From: Whalleya microplaca
Lineage: Eukaryota > Ascomycota > Sordariomycetes > Xylariales > Xylariaceae
NCBI GenBank assembly: GCA_022497155.1
Contig: MU385729.1
Coordinates: 310,001-374,000 of the forward strand
DNA length: 64,000 bases
Direction: 5' to 3'
The notes below the pieces were generated by a model. The model had not been told where the DNA came from. It did not search any database and was given only the letters and a program-made list of their open reading frames with translations. Below are positions 12,022 through 23,207 of the stretch, piece by piece. Position numbers and translations under genes: made by a program. The first letter of the stretch is position 1, and each line of letters opens with the position of its first letter.

Positions 12022-12716
12022 CTTGAGGGGTGTAGTAGATACGCTATCTTATTAAGCAATGCGCTCGCTGCTCAATGCAATGTCGGGCTTCCAGATTGGC
12101 GATGGAGGGGCACGCGATGCGGTTTTCTGCAATTATCGATAATTTCTCGAATTTCTGCGGTTTTGCCGGGGCTTACCGCACAGCAATTACACACACCCCA
12201 GCAGCGCCTAGATAGGCGCAGATTACGTCTAACCCGTGTTGGTAAAATGACTTCCCCCTTGTGGCTTAGGCCGTCCCCGGCAATTGGGGTATTTATTGGG
12301 AAAGGAATTGCGGGTCAAAGGAGCATTAGAAGTAATGACATCACTGCCTCGGTGGGTTCACGGGCAGACGGGCTGCTTGGCTATTGGAAACTGGGCTGCT
12401 GGGGACCTGGAGATTATGTTGCAACCCATGTTCCTCCTTTATTAGGGTACATAATACTGGGCAGTGCTGGGCTGCTGGGCTGCTGGGCTGCCAGGGCTGC
12501 TGCTTGGGTAGCTAACTTAATAACTTAACATTGTTACATACATAATAACTACCGTAGCTGTCCGCATTTGGAGAGACGGTTGTCTCGACTTGAATTCTCT
12601 ACATAGAAAAGCATCACAGCCAGCCCTCTCTCTTGTCAGGGAGTGGTCTGTAATGCATTGTCACCTGTGCATCCTTATACAATAATAATTCGAGATCAGT
12701 CGAGTCACTTGCAGCC
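12022..12716. other. Divergent promoter region between TSR2 and the hydrolase gene
   Basis: About 700 bases with no gene. It holds GCTGGGCTGCTGG-type tandem words at about 12462-12503 and a likely shared promoter zone. The reading frame at 12163-12528 has no recognisable content and begins without an ATG. Confidence 0.5.
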
Positions 12717-15700
12717 ATGAATACCGCCACGGTTTCTATGGCGGTTACGCCAACCGTGATGTCGACGTTTCTGTCTCACGTACGTGTTGTGTTGAATGTG
12801 TTTCTCCTTTTCAGCTTGAGCTTGAGCTTGAGCTTGCACTTGCAACAGCTACATACCTTTCCAGCTGCCAATGGCACCAGCACGTATTTGGTTTGCTACC
12901 AAATTAAGCTTGAATCCCAACTTATTCTACTGGTCATCCCGTGCAGAGTTTTGTGCTAACGTAAATTGTTTGCGACGGTAGTACCTCAAACGCAAACCGC
13001 TACGCGAACGACCGACCGCCCATCTTTCGTACGACGAAGGCCTCCATCTCATACGCTCGTTCCTCGCCTTCGCCTCGCATCACACAGTCGAGGACCTCCA
13101 GGCCTTCACGGCCCAGTGGGTTCCACATCCGCAATGGGTCAAGGCCGAGGAGGTCAAGATTCCCGAGGACAAGCTTGTGGAAGCTGCACGTACCCTAGAG
13201 CAGCAGCTGGGCCCGGATGGCATCAGGAAGGTCGGCGGTAGGAATTGGTGGCAATGGCGGAAACGGGACACTCCCCTAAAGGCCGAGTGGATCGAGATGA
13301 GGGCGGACTACAACGAGCGCAAGAAAATCGGCGACCCGGGCAGGAGAATCATGCTCTACGTCCACGGAGGGGCCTATTTCTTCGGCAGCGTGGGCGAACA
13401 TCGATATCAGCTGCAACGCCACGCGCGGAAGCTCAAGGCGAGGATCTTCGCGCCCGAATACCGCCTGGCCCCTCAATACCCCTTTCCCTGCGGACTTCAG
13501 GATTGTCTAGCAGCGTATCTGCACCTCCTTGAAACCCAAGACCCGAACACTATTATCTTGGCTGGGGATTCGGCCGGAGGTGGCATGGTCGTGAGCATGC
13601 TGGTTACCATGAGGGACCAAGGTCTACCTTTGCCTGCTGGTGCTGTCCTCATTAGTCCCTGGGTAGACCTGACCCACTCCTTTCCCAGCGTCGCTGCCGA
13701 CAACCCCCTGGATTACATTCCTCCATGCGGATTTCACCACAAGCCCTCGAAGGCGTGGCCGCCCCTGAACGCCGAAGAGTTCTTTTTGCTGCAGGAAGAG
13801 CTAGCGAAGAACACCAAACCGGCCCAGACCAAGCTCATGAAACCAGAATCGGCAGAAAGGAAGCGTATCAACCAGAATCTCGAGCAGCTCGCCTCGGAGA
13901 AACTGGATGACGGTTCCCCTGTCAACCCCCTCGCCGAAACGAAGTATCTCACTATCACGCTTGACGGCAAAGAGGTCCAGCTGAAAGAACAGCTTCAGGT
14001 ATGAACCACACTAGATAGATGTCCCGATAGACCACTGACCGATAACTCACAGATGTACACCACGAACGAGCTGATGTCCCATCCACTCGTCAGCCCCGTG
14101 ATGCAGCCGTCGCTCGGCGGCCTGCCGCCCCTCCTGATCATGACGGGCGGCGGGGAGATCCTGCGGGACGAGCAGATCTACCTGGCGCACAAGTGCGCGA
14201 ACCCGGCGAAGTACCCGCCGGGCGACGCGCACATGACCCCCTCGGCGCGCGAGCAGCTGGCGCGCTACAAGCCGACCGACGTGCAGCTGCAGGTCTGGGA
14301 CGACCTGTGCCACGTGGCGCCGACGCTGAGCTTCACGCGCCCGGCCAAGTTCATGTACCGCTCCGTGGCGCAGTTCGGCGCCTGGGCGCTGGCCCGCGCC
14401 CAGAAGCGCGACATCGAGATCCTCGACGATGATGATATCTCCGTCATCTCGAGCTCTGGGTCCGATAACCAGGATAACAACACCCACGCACACGCCCAGG
14501 AGGCAGCAGCAGCAGCAGCGAACGAGCAACAACAACAACAAGTCGATGGTACATCCGCAACCGCATCCGCGGGCGCGGATACCAAGCCCGTGGTCGGCAA
14601 AGCAGGCGACCCCCTCCCCCCCTTCAAGAACCACATGATCCGGCAGCGCGTGTCCCGACACGGGACGATCACGGCTTTGGACGCCGCGGCGTCCCTCCCC
14701 GGGTGCCAGCTGGCCCCCGACTCCGTCGGCGTGGTGAAAGAAGGGCCCGTCCGCAAGTGGCTGGAGACGCGCGCGCAGTGGGACGCGCGCTACGGCAGCG
14801 CGCGCGCGCGCATCCACAAGGCGCGCCTGCGCGAGATGGCCGCCGGCTACGTCGGCTTCGACGGCGAGGCGCCGCCTCCGTCCTCGCTCGCGGCGCGGCG
14901 GGTCGCGGGCGAGGGACGTCCCGCGCGGAAGCGGACCAGGAGTGTGGGGTTGGCTTTGTGGTCGCTGTGGGGGAGTAAGCACGATGAGGCGACGGTCAAT
15001 CGTGAGCAGGAGGCTGGGCGCGCGCCGGAGGTTAGCGTTGCATCGACTGCGGAGGAGGGGGGGCAGGGGCAGGGGGCGGGCGCCCGCGGGCCGGGAGAGT
15101 CGAATGTTCGCGAGAAGAAGGAGAAGGGCCGGCTTGCCGTGACGGGGCGCAGTCGCTCGCGGACTAAGATCGTGCGGGACGAGTGCCAGATCGCGGATGA
15201 TGGCGAGGAAGAGGGCCCCGGTGGGGGGAGTACGTTGGTGTCCATGCTCATGGGCGAGAAAGCGAAGCAACTGCAGCAGGCGCAATCTCAGGCGGAATCG
15301 TACTCCGAGCCCCTGCCCCTACCTCTACCCCTGCCATCCCCGGCAATTTCAGCCGCGTCCGAGACGCAGACGGGCGTGCTGGGGAAGAGGCCCATATTGA
15401 GCGGCATCGCTATGCCGTTCAGTCTGAACCGGGAGGCGGATACGGCGAGCATGCTCACGCTGACGTCGCAGATGGACCACCAGTCGCGGGTTGCTAGTCC
15501 CCGGCCCCTGAGCACGGAGATTGGGAGGGAGTACGATTTTGGTGCCGTGGTGGCGCCCACGAGCGCTGCTGCTGTTGCGGTCGTGGAGACTAGGGGCAGG
15601 GATGAGGTTGCGGACCCGCAAGCTATGAAGAAGGATGAGGTCGTGCAGCCGGAGAGCGTTAAGAAGGATGAGGGGGCAGGGGCGGAGCCGGTGAGTCCGG

Positions 15701-15897
15701 TGGTGTCCACCCCCGGGGCGGAGGAGGAGGGAGAGACGCCTGCGTTCGTGAGCCCGGACGCCACGCCGCTTGCGGACGGTGGTGCTGCGTCGGCGTACTT
15801 CGGGGCCCAGGCGGCGGCGGCGAATGCGGGACGGCCGCCGCTGGAGACGTTCGTTACGGCCGAGGAAGACCTGCCAATGGCAGGGCCGAGTAAGTGA
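12717..15897 (+). CDS. Alpha/beta-hydrolase (HSL/fold-3 family) with long disordered tail
   Basis: Three exons (12717-12779, 12982-13998, 14053-15897) join to 974 residues. Motifs of the hormone-sensitive-lipase family are clear: oxyanion motif HGGAYFFGS near residue 149, nucleophile elbow GDSAGGG with Ser near 218, Asp in GGGEILRDE near 399 and His in DDLCHVAP near 447. The enzyme should hydrolyse carboxyl esters; the substrate is unknown. The third exon supplies Asp and His, so splicing at 13999-14052 is essential for a complete triad. After about residue 480 the protein is low-complexity (QQQQQ, D-rich, E/G-rich) and probably disordered; this tail makes it about twice the length of a plain esterase. 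The first exon (21 residues) was chosen because its junction with YLKRKPL is in frame and has a GTACGT donor and a GGTAG acceptor. A TTGAGC hexamer repeat lies in intron 1. Confidence 0.88.
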
Positions 15898-15910
15898 GTG
15901 AGTGAGTGAG
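15893..15910. repeat. AGTG microsatellite overlapping the hydrolase stop codon
   Basis: Four to five AGTG units run across the end of the hydrolase reading frame; the stop codon TGA (15895-15897) is the first TGA of the repeat. Confidence 0.9.
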
Positions 15911-16531
15911 GGATACCTACCTACCTAGTTTGTTGTTTTCTCTTTTGTGTTGTTGAATTCGTATCGGTTTGCGCCTGCGTTGTAGGAATGGCATGGAAGG
16001 GGGAAAGGGGAAGTACCATATATACCCAGTTCGATCGATCGAGGTGTCTGTCTGCCTCTGGAATAGCAATTTACCTTTTGTTTTGTTTTTGGGTTGAGTG
16101 GGTTTGGGTTGGGTTGGGTTGGATAGGGGTGGGATTTTGTATACCATCACTTGTAATCGGCAACAGAATAAGGCAACAGAAATAATTAAAATGTTTAGTC
16201 ACTTGGTTATGTAGTATATAATAGGGGTGGGTTGGTAGATTGATTCTATTGTAATTTCATATGTGTCTTTAGATCCGTGGAGATATATATATATATATAT
16301 ATATACAAGTGTGATATGGTACAGTTCTGCTTGTACATTTGTGTAGCATGTGCCATTGGCGTGCCAGCAGTTCCCACCGTATCTCGAGAGCGCAGGGCCT
16401 TCGAAGTCGAGTGCTCGACTATAGTTAGTCGAGGCCGAAACCTCCCACAATGTACTTCGAACCTGTCTCGTTCTCTTCATGCGCTGGACAATCCAAGTCG
16501 ATTGTAGCCCGGACGGCTTCGAGATAGCACC
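15898..16531. other. Gap between convergent hydrolase and mL41 genes
   Basis: About 630 bases of shared 3' flank. It contains the AGTG repeat end, a GGGTTGGGTT run near 16092-16121 and an AT dinucleotide microsatellite at about 16283-16305. No gene seen. Confidence 0.6.
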
Positions 16532-17063
16532 TCAGTCCAATCCATTCTCAGCCTTCCACCGATCGAGGTATAGCTCGGGACTCCTGGGGCCGTTGGGGTA
16601 GCCCTCGTATGAACCTCTCGTCTTGGCCACCTTGTTCGTCACGAAGGGTGTTAACTGCACATCACGGCATGGTTAGCTTGGATCCGTAATCGCATACAGA
16701 TATTCATAGATCATCGTCTAGCGATCTCCCAACCCTCTCCTTCCTCTCCCCTACCCATTGGCAATCCTCCATGACCATCCTGGGCAAATACACCACTGCC
16801 AGCCCTCCCAAGACAACGACATCCAGGTAGAAAAGACGGTTTATAAGAGAGAATAACGGGATGGGCAGGCATACCTTGAACTCGGCCAGGTCCTTGGGCA
16901 CGACGTAGGTGCGCACCTTGCTCCAGTCGATGACGAAGCCGCCGTACTTGGTGTGGCGGCCCATGTTCCCCGTCCGCGTGCCCTTGTAGAAGCCCTTGTT
17001 GATGTCCTTGGTGGTCAGCGGCAGCTTGCGGAAGCGCTTGAGGAGCGCCTGCGTCGGCTGCAT
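16532..17063 (-). CDS. mrpl27: Mitochondrial large-subunit ribosomal protein mL41 (MRPL27)
   Basis: Two exons (17063-16875 and 16654-16532) give 103 residues with a 220-nt intron. The first exon reads [20 protein letters not shown], followed by [20 protein letters not shown] and a [15 protein letters not shown] block; the LTTK, YKGTR, GRHTK.GG and W.KVRTYV positions match yeast Mrpl27. The second exon carries LTPFVTNKV and a [18 protein letters not shown] end. The protein is a component of the mitochondrial 54S ribosomal subunit; its basic N-terminus is suited to mitochondrial import. The gene is divergent from UTP14. Confidence 0.93.
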
Positions 17064-17524
17064 CTTGTCGCTTATTCCCCCTCCCGGTTTTGTCCTTTAG
17101 TTGATGTACGTGCAGCTATATCGGTACTCGCTCTTGTGGCGAGAGATTGGGAGACGGCAGATTGGCAATTGGGTGTTGCGAGACGCTTGGTTGATGCTGG
17201 TGTAAGTGTGAATGAAGCCCGCGATCTCGAAAATCGCTGCAGGGAAGTTGGCGGCGTGGGTCAGTGCGTTTGCAGGGGTTGCAGCCACCATAGCTCCCCC
17301 ACTAATAACCAGCAACCTTCCACTTCTCCCGGCAGAAAAAAAAAGTCGAGACACCGCCTTTATTTCTATAGCAATTCGGTGCTCAAGTCGACGAATTTTG
17401 TAAATTCGACGCAAAACTGGTCTGATATTCTAATTTTTGAAGGGATTGTCTGGTTACGGAGCTATATTGACTTATAAGCCATATTGCTCGCTGTCATAAC
17501 TCTCATCAAGACACCCAACCCACC
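17064..17524. promoter_or_regulatory. Bidirectional promoter region of mL41 and UTP14
   Basis: The 461 bases separate two divergent start codons, so both promoters must lie here or overlap the genes. Three ATTGG words (CCAAT on the minus strand) occur at about 17146-17170. The UTP14 start has a strong CCCACC context. No TATA box is obvious. Confidence 0.6.
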
Positions 17525-20500
17525 ATGCCCGGGCGACAAGCCCACGGCCGGCCCCTCAGCGGCGGCCCCAGCGCAACAGGCAAAAGCAAGAAGCGGACGA
17601 AGTCGCGCTCCAACAAGAAGGCCCTCAACGCCTTCGCCATCGCGTCCGAGGAGTACGCCGACCGCGCGAGGCGGACGCCGCGGAACCGCGAACTCGACGT
17701 CCCCCGAGACGGCGGGAAGCATGCCCGAGAAGAGGACGAGGACGAGGATGGGGACGAGGATGACGACGATGAGGGGGCCCCGCCGCCGCGCAAGATGAGA
17801 CGGGGTAATGATAAGGATCGTGGCGGCGCGGAGGATGTCGAGTACGGCAGCGATAGCAGCGGCAATGAGTGGCGCGTCGGCGCCGTCGATGAGGATGATG
17901 ATTCCGAGATCGATAGTGATGAAGCGTTTGGCGAGAGCGATGAGGAGAGGTTCGAGGATTACGCCTTTAGGGGGAGCACAAAGAAGAATCAGAAGAAGAA
18001 GCAGCAGCAGCAAGATGATGAGGTAAGAGAAGGGAGAGTGCTCCGGGCAATTACCTATCCACTGGCGTTGGCTAATATGTGCGACTTTAGGATGACGAAG
18101 ATGATGAGGATGAAGATGTGGACGATGCTGACGGCGCTTCTCTCGGATCTGACGCCATTGATCTTGCTGCGGCTCTGGATATGTCCATGTCTGAGGACGA
18201 TGGGGCGCCTGGTGCCGACCAACTAGGGGTTAGTTCTGACGAGGATGAGTCTAGTGGGGACAGTGCCTCCGGCGATGAGTCCTCGGATGTTGAGGACGAC
18301 GAGGACGACGATGCGTCGGAGTCTGGGGTCAATGCCTGGGTCTCCCAGTTCTCTGGGGTGAAGGATGCGGATGAGCAGGACGCTCCATCAACAACTACAA
18401 AGCCTAAGCTTGGGCTAAAAGATTTGGGGCTATTGGGAGTTAAAGATCCTCAGCTCAAAAAGTCGCTCAAGCTCATGACCAAGGAGGAGAAATCTACTAA
18501 ACCACATAAGCTCGAGGTACCGCTTGCCAGGCGCCAGCAGGCGAAACTCGATCGCAGTGCTGCCTACGAGAAGACCACCCAGACCCTGGACCGATGGACC
18601 GAGACCGTCAAGCACAACAGACGAGCGGAACATCTGGTGTTTCCGCTGCCCCAGACGGAGACTGGTCTAGCCAGACATGACAACAGCGAAATCAAGCCCT
18701 TAGACCACAAGACACCCGCAACCGAGCTCGAACAGACGATCATGGCCATCATGGAGGAGAGCGGTCTAGGTCCCAGTGCCAAGAAAGAGACAGAAGATAC
18801 CCAAGGAGCAGAGGATGCGGACGGCCAAGGTCTTTCGGTCAACAATAGCAAGAGCTTATGGCAGGAAAAGCGCCGTGAGAGGGAGCTCAAATCCCGGGAA
18901 GACGCCAGAGCGAAGCGCATTAAGAAAATCAAGAGCAAGGCCTACCACCGGGTCCACAGGAAGCAAAGAGAAAGAGACGAGATCAAGGAACGCGAAGTCA
19001 TGGCCGCATCTGGGGAGATCGACTCGGAAGAGGAGCGCGAGACCCAGGACCGCCAGCGCGCGAAGGAGAGAATGGGCGCGCGACACCGCGAAAGCAAGTG
19101 GGCCAAGATGTCCAACAAGGGCGGTCGTGCCGCCTGGGACGACGACGTGAGGACGGGCGTCGCGGACATGGCTCGGCGGGACGAAGAGCTGCGTCGGCGC
19201 ATCGAGGGCAAGCCATCCAAGGCGAATGAGGACGACGACGACGATGATTCCGACTACTCAGGAGATTCGGAGGATGTTGATGAGCGGAAGCGGCTTCTCC
19301 GACAGCTCGACGATGTTTCCGCCGCCGAAGACACACAACCCAGGTCGAAGCTGATGAACATGGAGTTTATGAAAAAGGCAGAGGCGGCCAAGAGGAAAGC
19401 CAATGATGACCTGGTGGCTCAGATCCGACGCGATCTAGACTCCGATGATGAAGATCGTGGTGAATCAGACGACGAGACCGAAGATGTCGGGCGAAGGAAA
19501 TTCGGCCTGGCGTCGGAGAAAAAGCTAGAAAAGGCGAGCGAGCTACGGTCCAAAGCGAATAAGAAGGGGAAGAAGAGTGATGAGACAGAATTGGAAACTG
19601 CCAGAAATACCCTCCGGAATGCCACGGTTGCTCATTCGCAAACACTTTCAGCGCCACTCTCACAGGAACAAAGTGCCAGCACGACGGCTGGTGCTTGGAG
19701 CCAACCTACTACCACGTCAGGACCCTCGAGGAAGCAAAGGGGCAAGAAGACGGGATCCAACAGTGCGGATGTACTACTAGAGCTCGGAACCGACTCCGTC
19801 GCCGTCGCCCCGTCAGCAGCCCCAGCCAAGGCACCGAAACCGACTAAATCTAAAAAACAAACGATTGTAACCGCCGAGTACTCCTCAGACGACGACGAGG
19901 AGGCCAGCCACCTGCCGATCCAGTTCCGCGAGCAAGACCTGATCGAGAAGGCCTTCGGCGGGCTCGACGTAGTCGCCGAGTTCGAGGCGGAGAAGGCGGC
20001 GGTGGCCACCGCCGACGACGACGTCGTCGTCGATAACACGCTGCCCGGGTGGGGCAGCTGGGTCGGCGACGGCGTGAGCAGTCGGGAGCGGAAGCGGCAT
20101 GCCGGGCGGTTCCTGGAGAAGAAGGAGGGGGTGAGGAGGAGGGAGGACCGACGGGATAGGAAGTTGAGGGGTGTGATTATTAGTGAGAAGAGGTCGAAGA
20201 AGGTATGTTTGAGTCTGAGTCGGGAGGAAAGGAAACCCCCTCTGCTTTTCTCCTTTCCACCTTGCCCCTTATCCTCTACCCTGGACTACCACCGGCATCT
20301 ACCCATGATAGCCCCTGAGAAAGAGACATGAAAGACAAGGCTAATACAAGTGTGTGCGCAGAACGACAAGTACATGGCCTCGCAGCTCCCGCACCCCTTC
20401 GAGTCGCGGCTGCAGTACGAGCGCGCCCTGCGCCTGCCCGTCGGCCCGGAGTGGATGACCAAGGAGACGTTCCAGGAGGCGACGAAGCCGCGGGTGTTGA

Positions 20501-20544
20501 TGAAGCAGGGGGTTATTGCGCCCATTGCGAAGCCTACCTACTGA
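17525..20544 (+). CDS. utp14: U3 snoRNP / small-subunit processome protein Utp14
   Basis: Three exons (17525-18022, 18091-20202, 20362-20544) give 930 residues, the usual Utp14 size. After a basic N-terminus (KSKKRTKSRSNKK) come several acidic Asp/Glu runs, then the conserved Utp14 core: LEVPLARRQQAKLDRSAAYEKT near residue 310, KIKSKAYHRVHRK near 440, and ERMGARHRESKWAK near 490. The C-terminal LPGWGSWVGDG block and the last-exon segment NDKYMASQLPHPFESRLQYE with PEWMTKETFQEATKPRV are diagnostic. Utp14 works in the nucleolus as cofactor of the helicase Dhr1 in 18S rRNA maturation. The 159-nt second intron must be removed to join RSKK to NDKY. The gene is convergent with the GPATCH1-like gene. 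Confidence 0.95.
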
Positions 20545-20984
20545 TACTGAGGGGTGCAGTCGGAATGGGTTTGGTGAGGCGGGGGCGGGACATGCGGTCG
20601 ATGTGTTTGTCTGTCTGTCTGGGTTGCGCTGGGCTTGTCTGGTGTGTAGAGGTCGGGAGTGGTTCTAGGAAAATAGGGGGATGAGGTGGGAATGGCCTAT
20701 GTGAACTAGGATTTTTGAATGAGGATGTCGTGGGACTTGTCCATAATCTTTGAGTCGGACTTATACCGTGATATACATGCTCAGAATAAACCAGTAACAT
20801 GATCACAACAGAGCCATCCAAATAGCCTCAAATATCACAATTCCAGACCATCACAATGTAAGAAACAACACGTGAAATCCATATCAGCATCAGTAACCTT
20901 TCCGAAGCTACCTGTCATCGGCACTTATCTATTCATTACTTCAATAGGGGGTAATTATTTCATCTAAATAGTAGATTTCTACTA
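20545..20984. other. Gap between convergent UTP14 and GPATCH1-like genes
   Basis: About 440 bases of shared 3' flank without a gene. A GTCT repeat is present near 20608-20622. Confidence 0.6.
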
Positions 20985-23207
20985 TCATTCCTCATCCTCC
21001 TCATCGCTATCCCCAAAGATAGCCCTCAGCACCTCCTCCCGCGCCGCCTTGCCCTCCAGCGCCTCGTTCACCTCCGCGTTGACCTCGACCTTCACCTTCA
21101 CCTCCGGCTGCTGCGGCGGCGGTGCCTCTATAGCCTTAGGCACCGCCGACGTCGATGTGTTCTCGCTCGCACCCTGCGCCTGCCGCAGCAGCTCATCAAG
21201 CGTCATGGCTCCTCCGCCCCCAGCGGCCGCAGGCGTATTCATATTATACATCGATGCTCCCGCAGACCCGCCATTAGAAGAGCCTTTTGTGGTTGTATCC
21301 GCCTCGGCATCAGGCTGCACGTGCGCGGGCGGGCGGACGTTGAAGCGCTTGCAGAGCAGGCGCGTGGGGTAGAAGTCCGCGACCGACCGCGTCATGGCGC
21401 CGTACATGCCCATCCTAGCAGCCTCCTCGGCGGGGTCGGCGGGCTTGCTGGGCGGCGTGGGGCGCGACAGGAGGTCGCCGTGCTCGGGTTGTGAGGTAGT
21501 GGTGGGTTTGGTGGAAGTGGAGGTAGTGAAGCGCGACGCCATCATCCCCGTCATGGGCCGGAAGATGCGCGCGCAGCCGTGGAACTCATGGAGCTCGCGC
21601 AGCCAGTCCTCTGTCTTCGTGCCCGCGGGGGGGAGTATGGCGTTTTCGCTGTTGTTGGTGGTGGTGAAGCCGGCCGCCCACTCGAGGTACGCGCGGTACC
21701 GACGGCGCTTAGGCTCGTCGTCAGCGTAAGGGCCGCCGCCACCGGCACCGCGCGCCAGCGCCGCGATCGCCGTCTGCTTGTCCAGCTCGGGGATCTGGCG
21801 GAGGCGCTCGGCGTTGCTCGGCGTGTGTGCGTCTGCGGGGATCTCGCCCAGGGCCGCGGGGAGATTGCTCTTACCCGTCGCGGCGGCGAGGCGGTCGCGC
21901 GCCGAGGCCGAGAGGAAGTCGAAGACGGATTTGCCCGGGAGCTGGGCCTCGCCTAGGAGCGCGGCGCGGGATTTCGGGTCGAGCTTCGAGGCACGGGCCG
22001 CGTCGGCGGTGGATACGTAGGTGTTTTTTGCGGCTTCTGCCGCTTCGGATTTGCGCTGCTTGCTGGACTTCCAGTCCGGTGGGACTTTGGGGGGCGGGTA
22101 CTTGGACTCGGAGTTGATCATGGAGGTGAGGGTGTCTGGCTCCGTGCCGAAGACAAAGCCTTCCAGGGGAAGGCGACCGTCGTGGCATTTACGTAGATTC
22201 TTGCCGGCTTTAGCTAAGGCATTTTTTCGAGATATGAAGACCGGTGCTGAACGCAATGCTGGATTGACTGGTGTCGTGCTTGCTTTCTTCTTCTTCTTGT
22301 CGCCCCCTATTACTCGATTATATGATATCCGTGGCCCGATCTCGTATGGGTCTTCGTCGTCGGATCCGGTATCGTTTAATATGCCGATACCAATGCCTCC
22401 CTTTGAGGGTTTGGAGGTCTTCTTCTTCAGAGCACCTGGTCGTCGTAGGGGCTCGTTTCGTGATTCCTCGTCGGAGCTCTCACCAGCTTCCGCCGTGGTA
22501 TTAGATCGTATTGGTGTCAACCGAGCTTCCCCCTCATATCCCAAGCCCTTGCGATTTACCTTCTTAACGAAGGCGATCATGGGGACGTTCTCCGGCGCAA
22601 ACAGGTATGTTTCTTCTCGGTCCTGTGTTGCACCAGGTCGACCTGCGACATCGAGTCGAGCTTTCCGGCGGACCTTAGGGCCAATTCCCTGGCCATCTTT
22701 CCAGCCCATCCTCCTCAAAAGCTTGACGCCCATAGTCTCTCCCTGGACCCGGAACAGATCAGCCAGGCCGCCCCGCCGCACGCCGTCCTCGTCCGTGGAC
22801 CCCAAGCCAGCGAAGCCCTGCGCAGTCTGCAGCTTCTGCGCCTCAGCAGCATCGGCCAGGTCCTCCTCGTCCATGAAGTCCTCGGGCCGCTGCTGCGGCG
22901 GCCCTGCAGCGGTCTTGGCGTCATCCTTCCGACGATTCGTCCGCGAGGACACGAAGGTGGAAGGCGTCCAGCCCTCCTTGGACCCGACGGTGTTGAAGTA
23001 GCCGGCGCTCCAGCCGCCGGTGAAGGCGCCGTGCAGGCGCTTGCGGCCGCGCCCGTCCCTCACCTCCTGCTTCCAGACGGGCACGTAGGAGCCGTCATCG
23101 CGGACTTCGGGGTCGAGGGGCGGCAGCGGCGTGCCGTAGCTTACGTAGGGGGACTGCTGGGCTTGGAGGTCGGCTTCGAAGGCTGCGCGCGGTCGCTTGT
23201 GGGACAT
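20985..23207 (-). CDS. G-patch protein of the GPATCH1/TOUGH family
   Basis: A single uninterrupted frame of 740 residues begins at the ATG at 23207. The N-terminus holds the family block FTGGWSAGYFNTVGSKEGW (residues about 62-80) and PSTFVSSR, which identify the GPATCH1 (DUF1604) family. The G-patch itself is at about residues 155-200 with GVKLLRRMGWKDGQGIGP. The segment FVFGTEPDTL and the C-terminal half with RLLCKRFNVRPP also match the family. GPATCH1 proteins associate with the spliceosome, and G-patches activate DEAH helicases; the partner here is inferred, not shown. The C-terminus is acidic (GDSDEEDEE). The long open frames on the opposite strand are shadows. Confidence 0.92.
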   Translation of the reverse strand: MSHKRPRAAFEADLQAQQSPYVSYGTPLPPLDPEVRDDGSYVPVWKQEVRDGRGRKRLHGAFTGGWSAGYFNTVGSKEGWTPSTFVSSRTNRRKDDAKTAAGPPQQRPEDFMDEEDLADAAEAQKLQTAQGFAGLGSTDEDGVRRGGLADLFRVQGETMGVKLLRRMGWKDGQGIGPKVRRKARLDVAGRPGATQDREETYLFAPENVPMIAFVKKVNRKGLGYEGEARLTPIRSNTTAEAGESSDEESRNEPLRRPGALKKKTSKPSKGGIGIGILNDTGSDDEDPYEIGPRISYNRVIGGDKKKKKASTTPVNPALRSAPVFISRKNALAKAGKNLRKCHDGRLPLEGFVFGTEPDTLTSMINSESKYPPPKVPPDWKSSKQRKSEAAEAAKNTYVSTADAARASKLDPKSRAALLGEAQLPGKSVFDFLSASARDRLAAATGKSNLPAALGEIPADAHTPSNAERLRQIPELDKQTAIAALARGAGGGGPYADDEPKRRRYRAYLEWAAGFTTTNNSENAILPPAGTKTEDWLRELHEFHGCARIFRPMTGMMASRFTTSTSTKPTTTSQPEHGDLLSRPTPPSKPADPAEEAARMGMYGAMTRSVADFYPTRLLCKRFNVRPPAHVQPDAEADTTTKGSSNGGSAGASMYNMNTPAAAGGGGAMTLDELLRQAQGASENTSTSAVPKAIEAPPPQQPEVKVKVEVNAEVNEALEGKAAREEVLRAIFGDSDEEDEE

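Noticed and set aside
14047..15285. 412-codon open frame on the minus strand
   Set aside because: It is the shadow of the GC-rich hydrolase exon 3; the plus strand carries the catalytic motifs.
22021..23001. 326-codon open frame on the plus strand
   Set aside because: It lies antisense to the GPATCH1-like gene, whose family blocks are clear on the minus strand.
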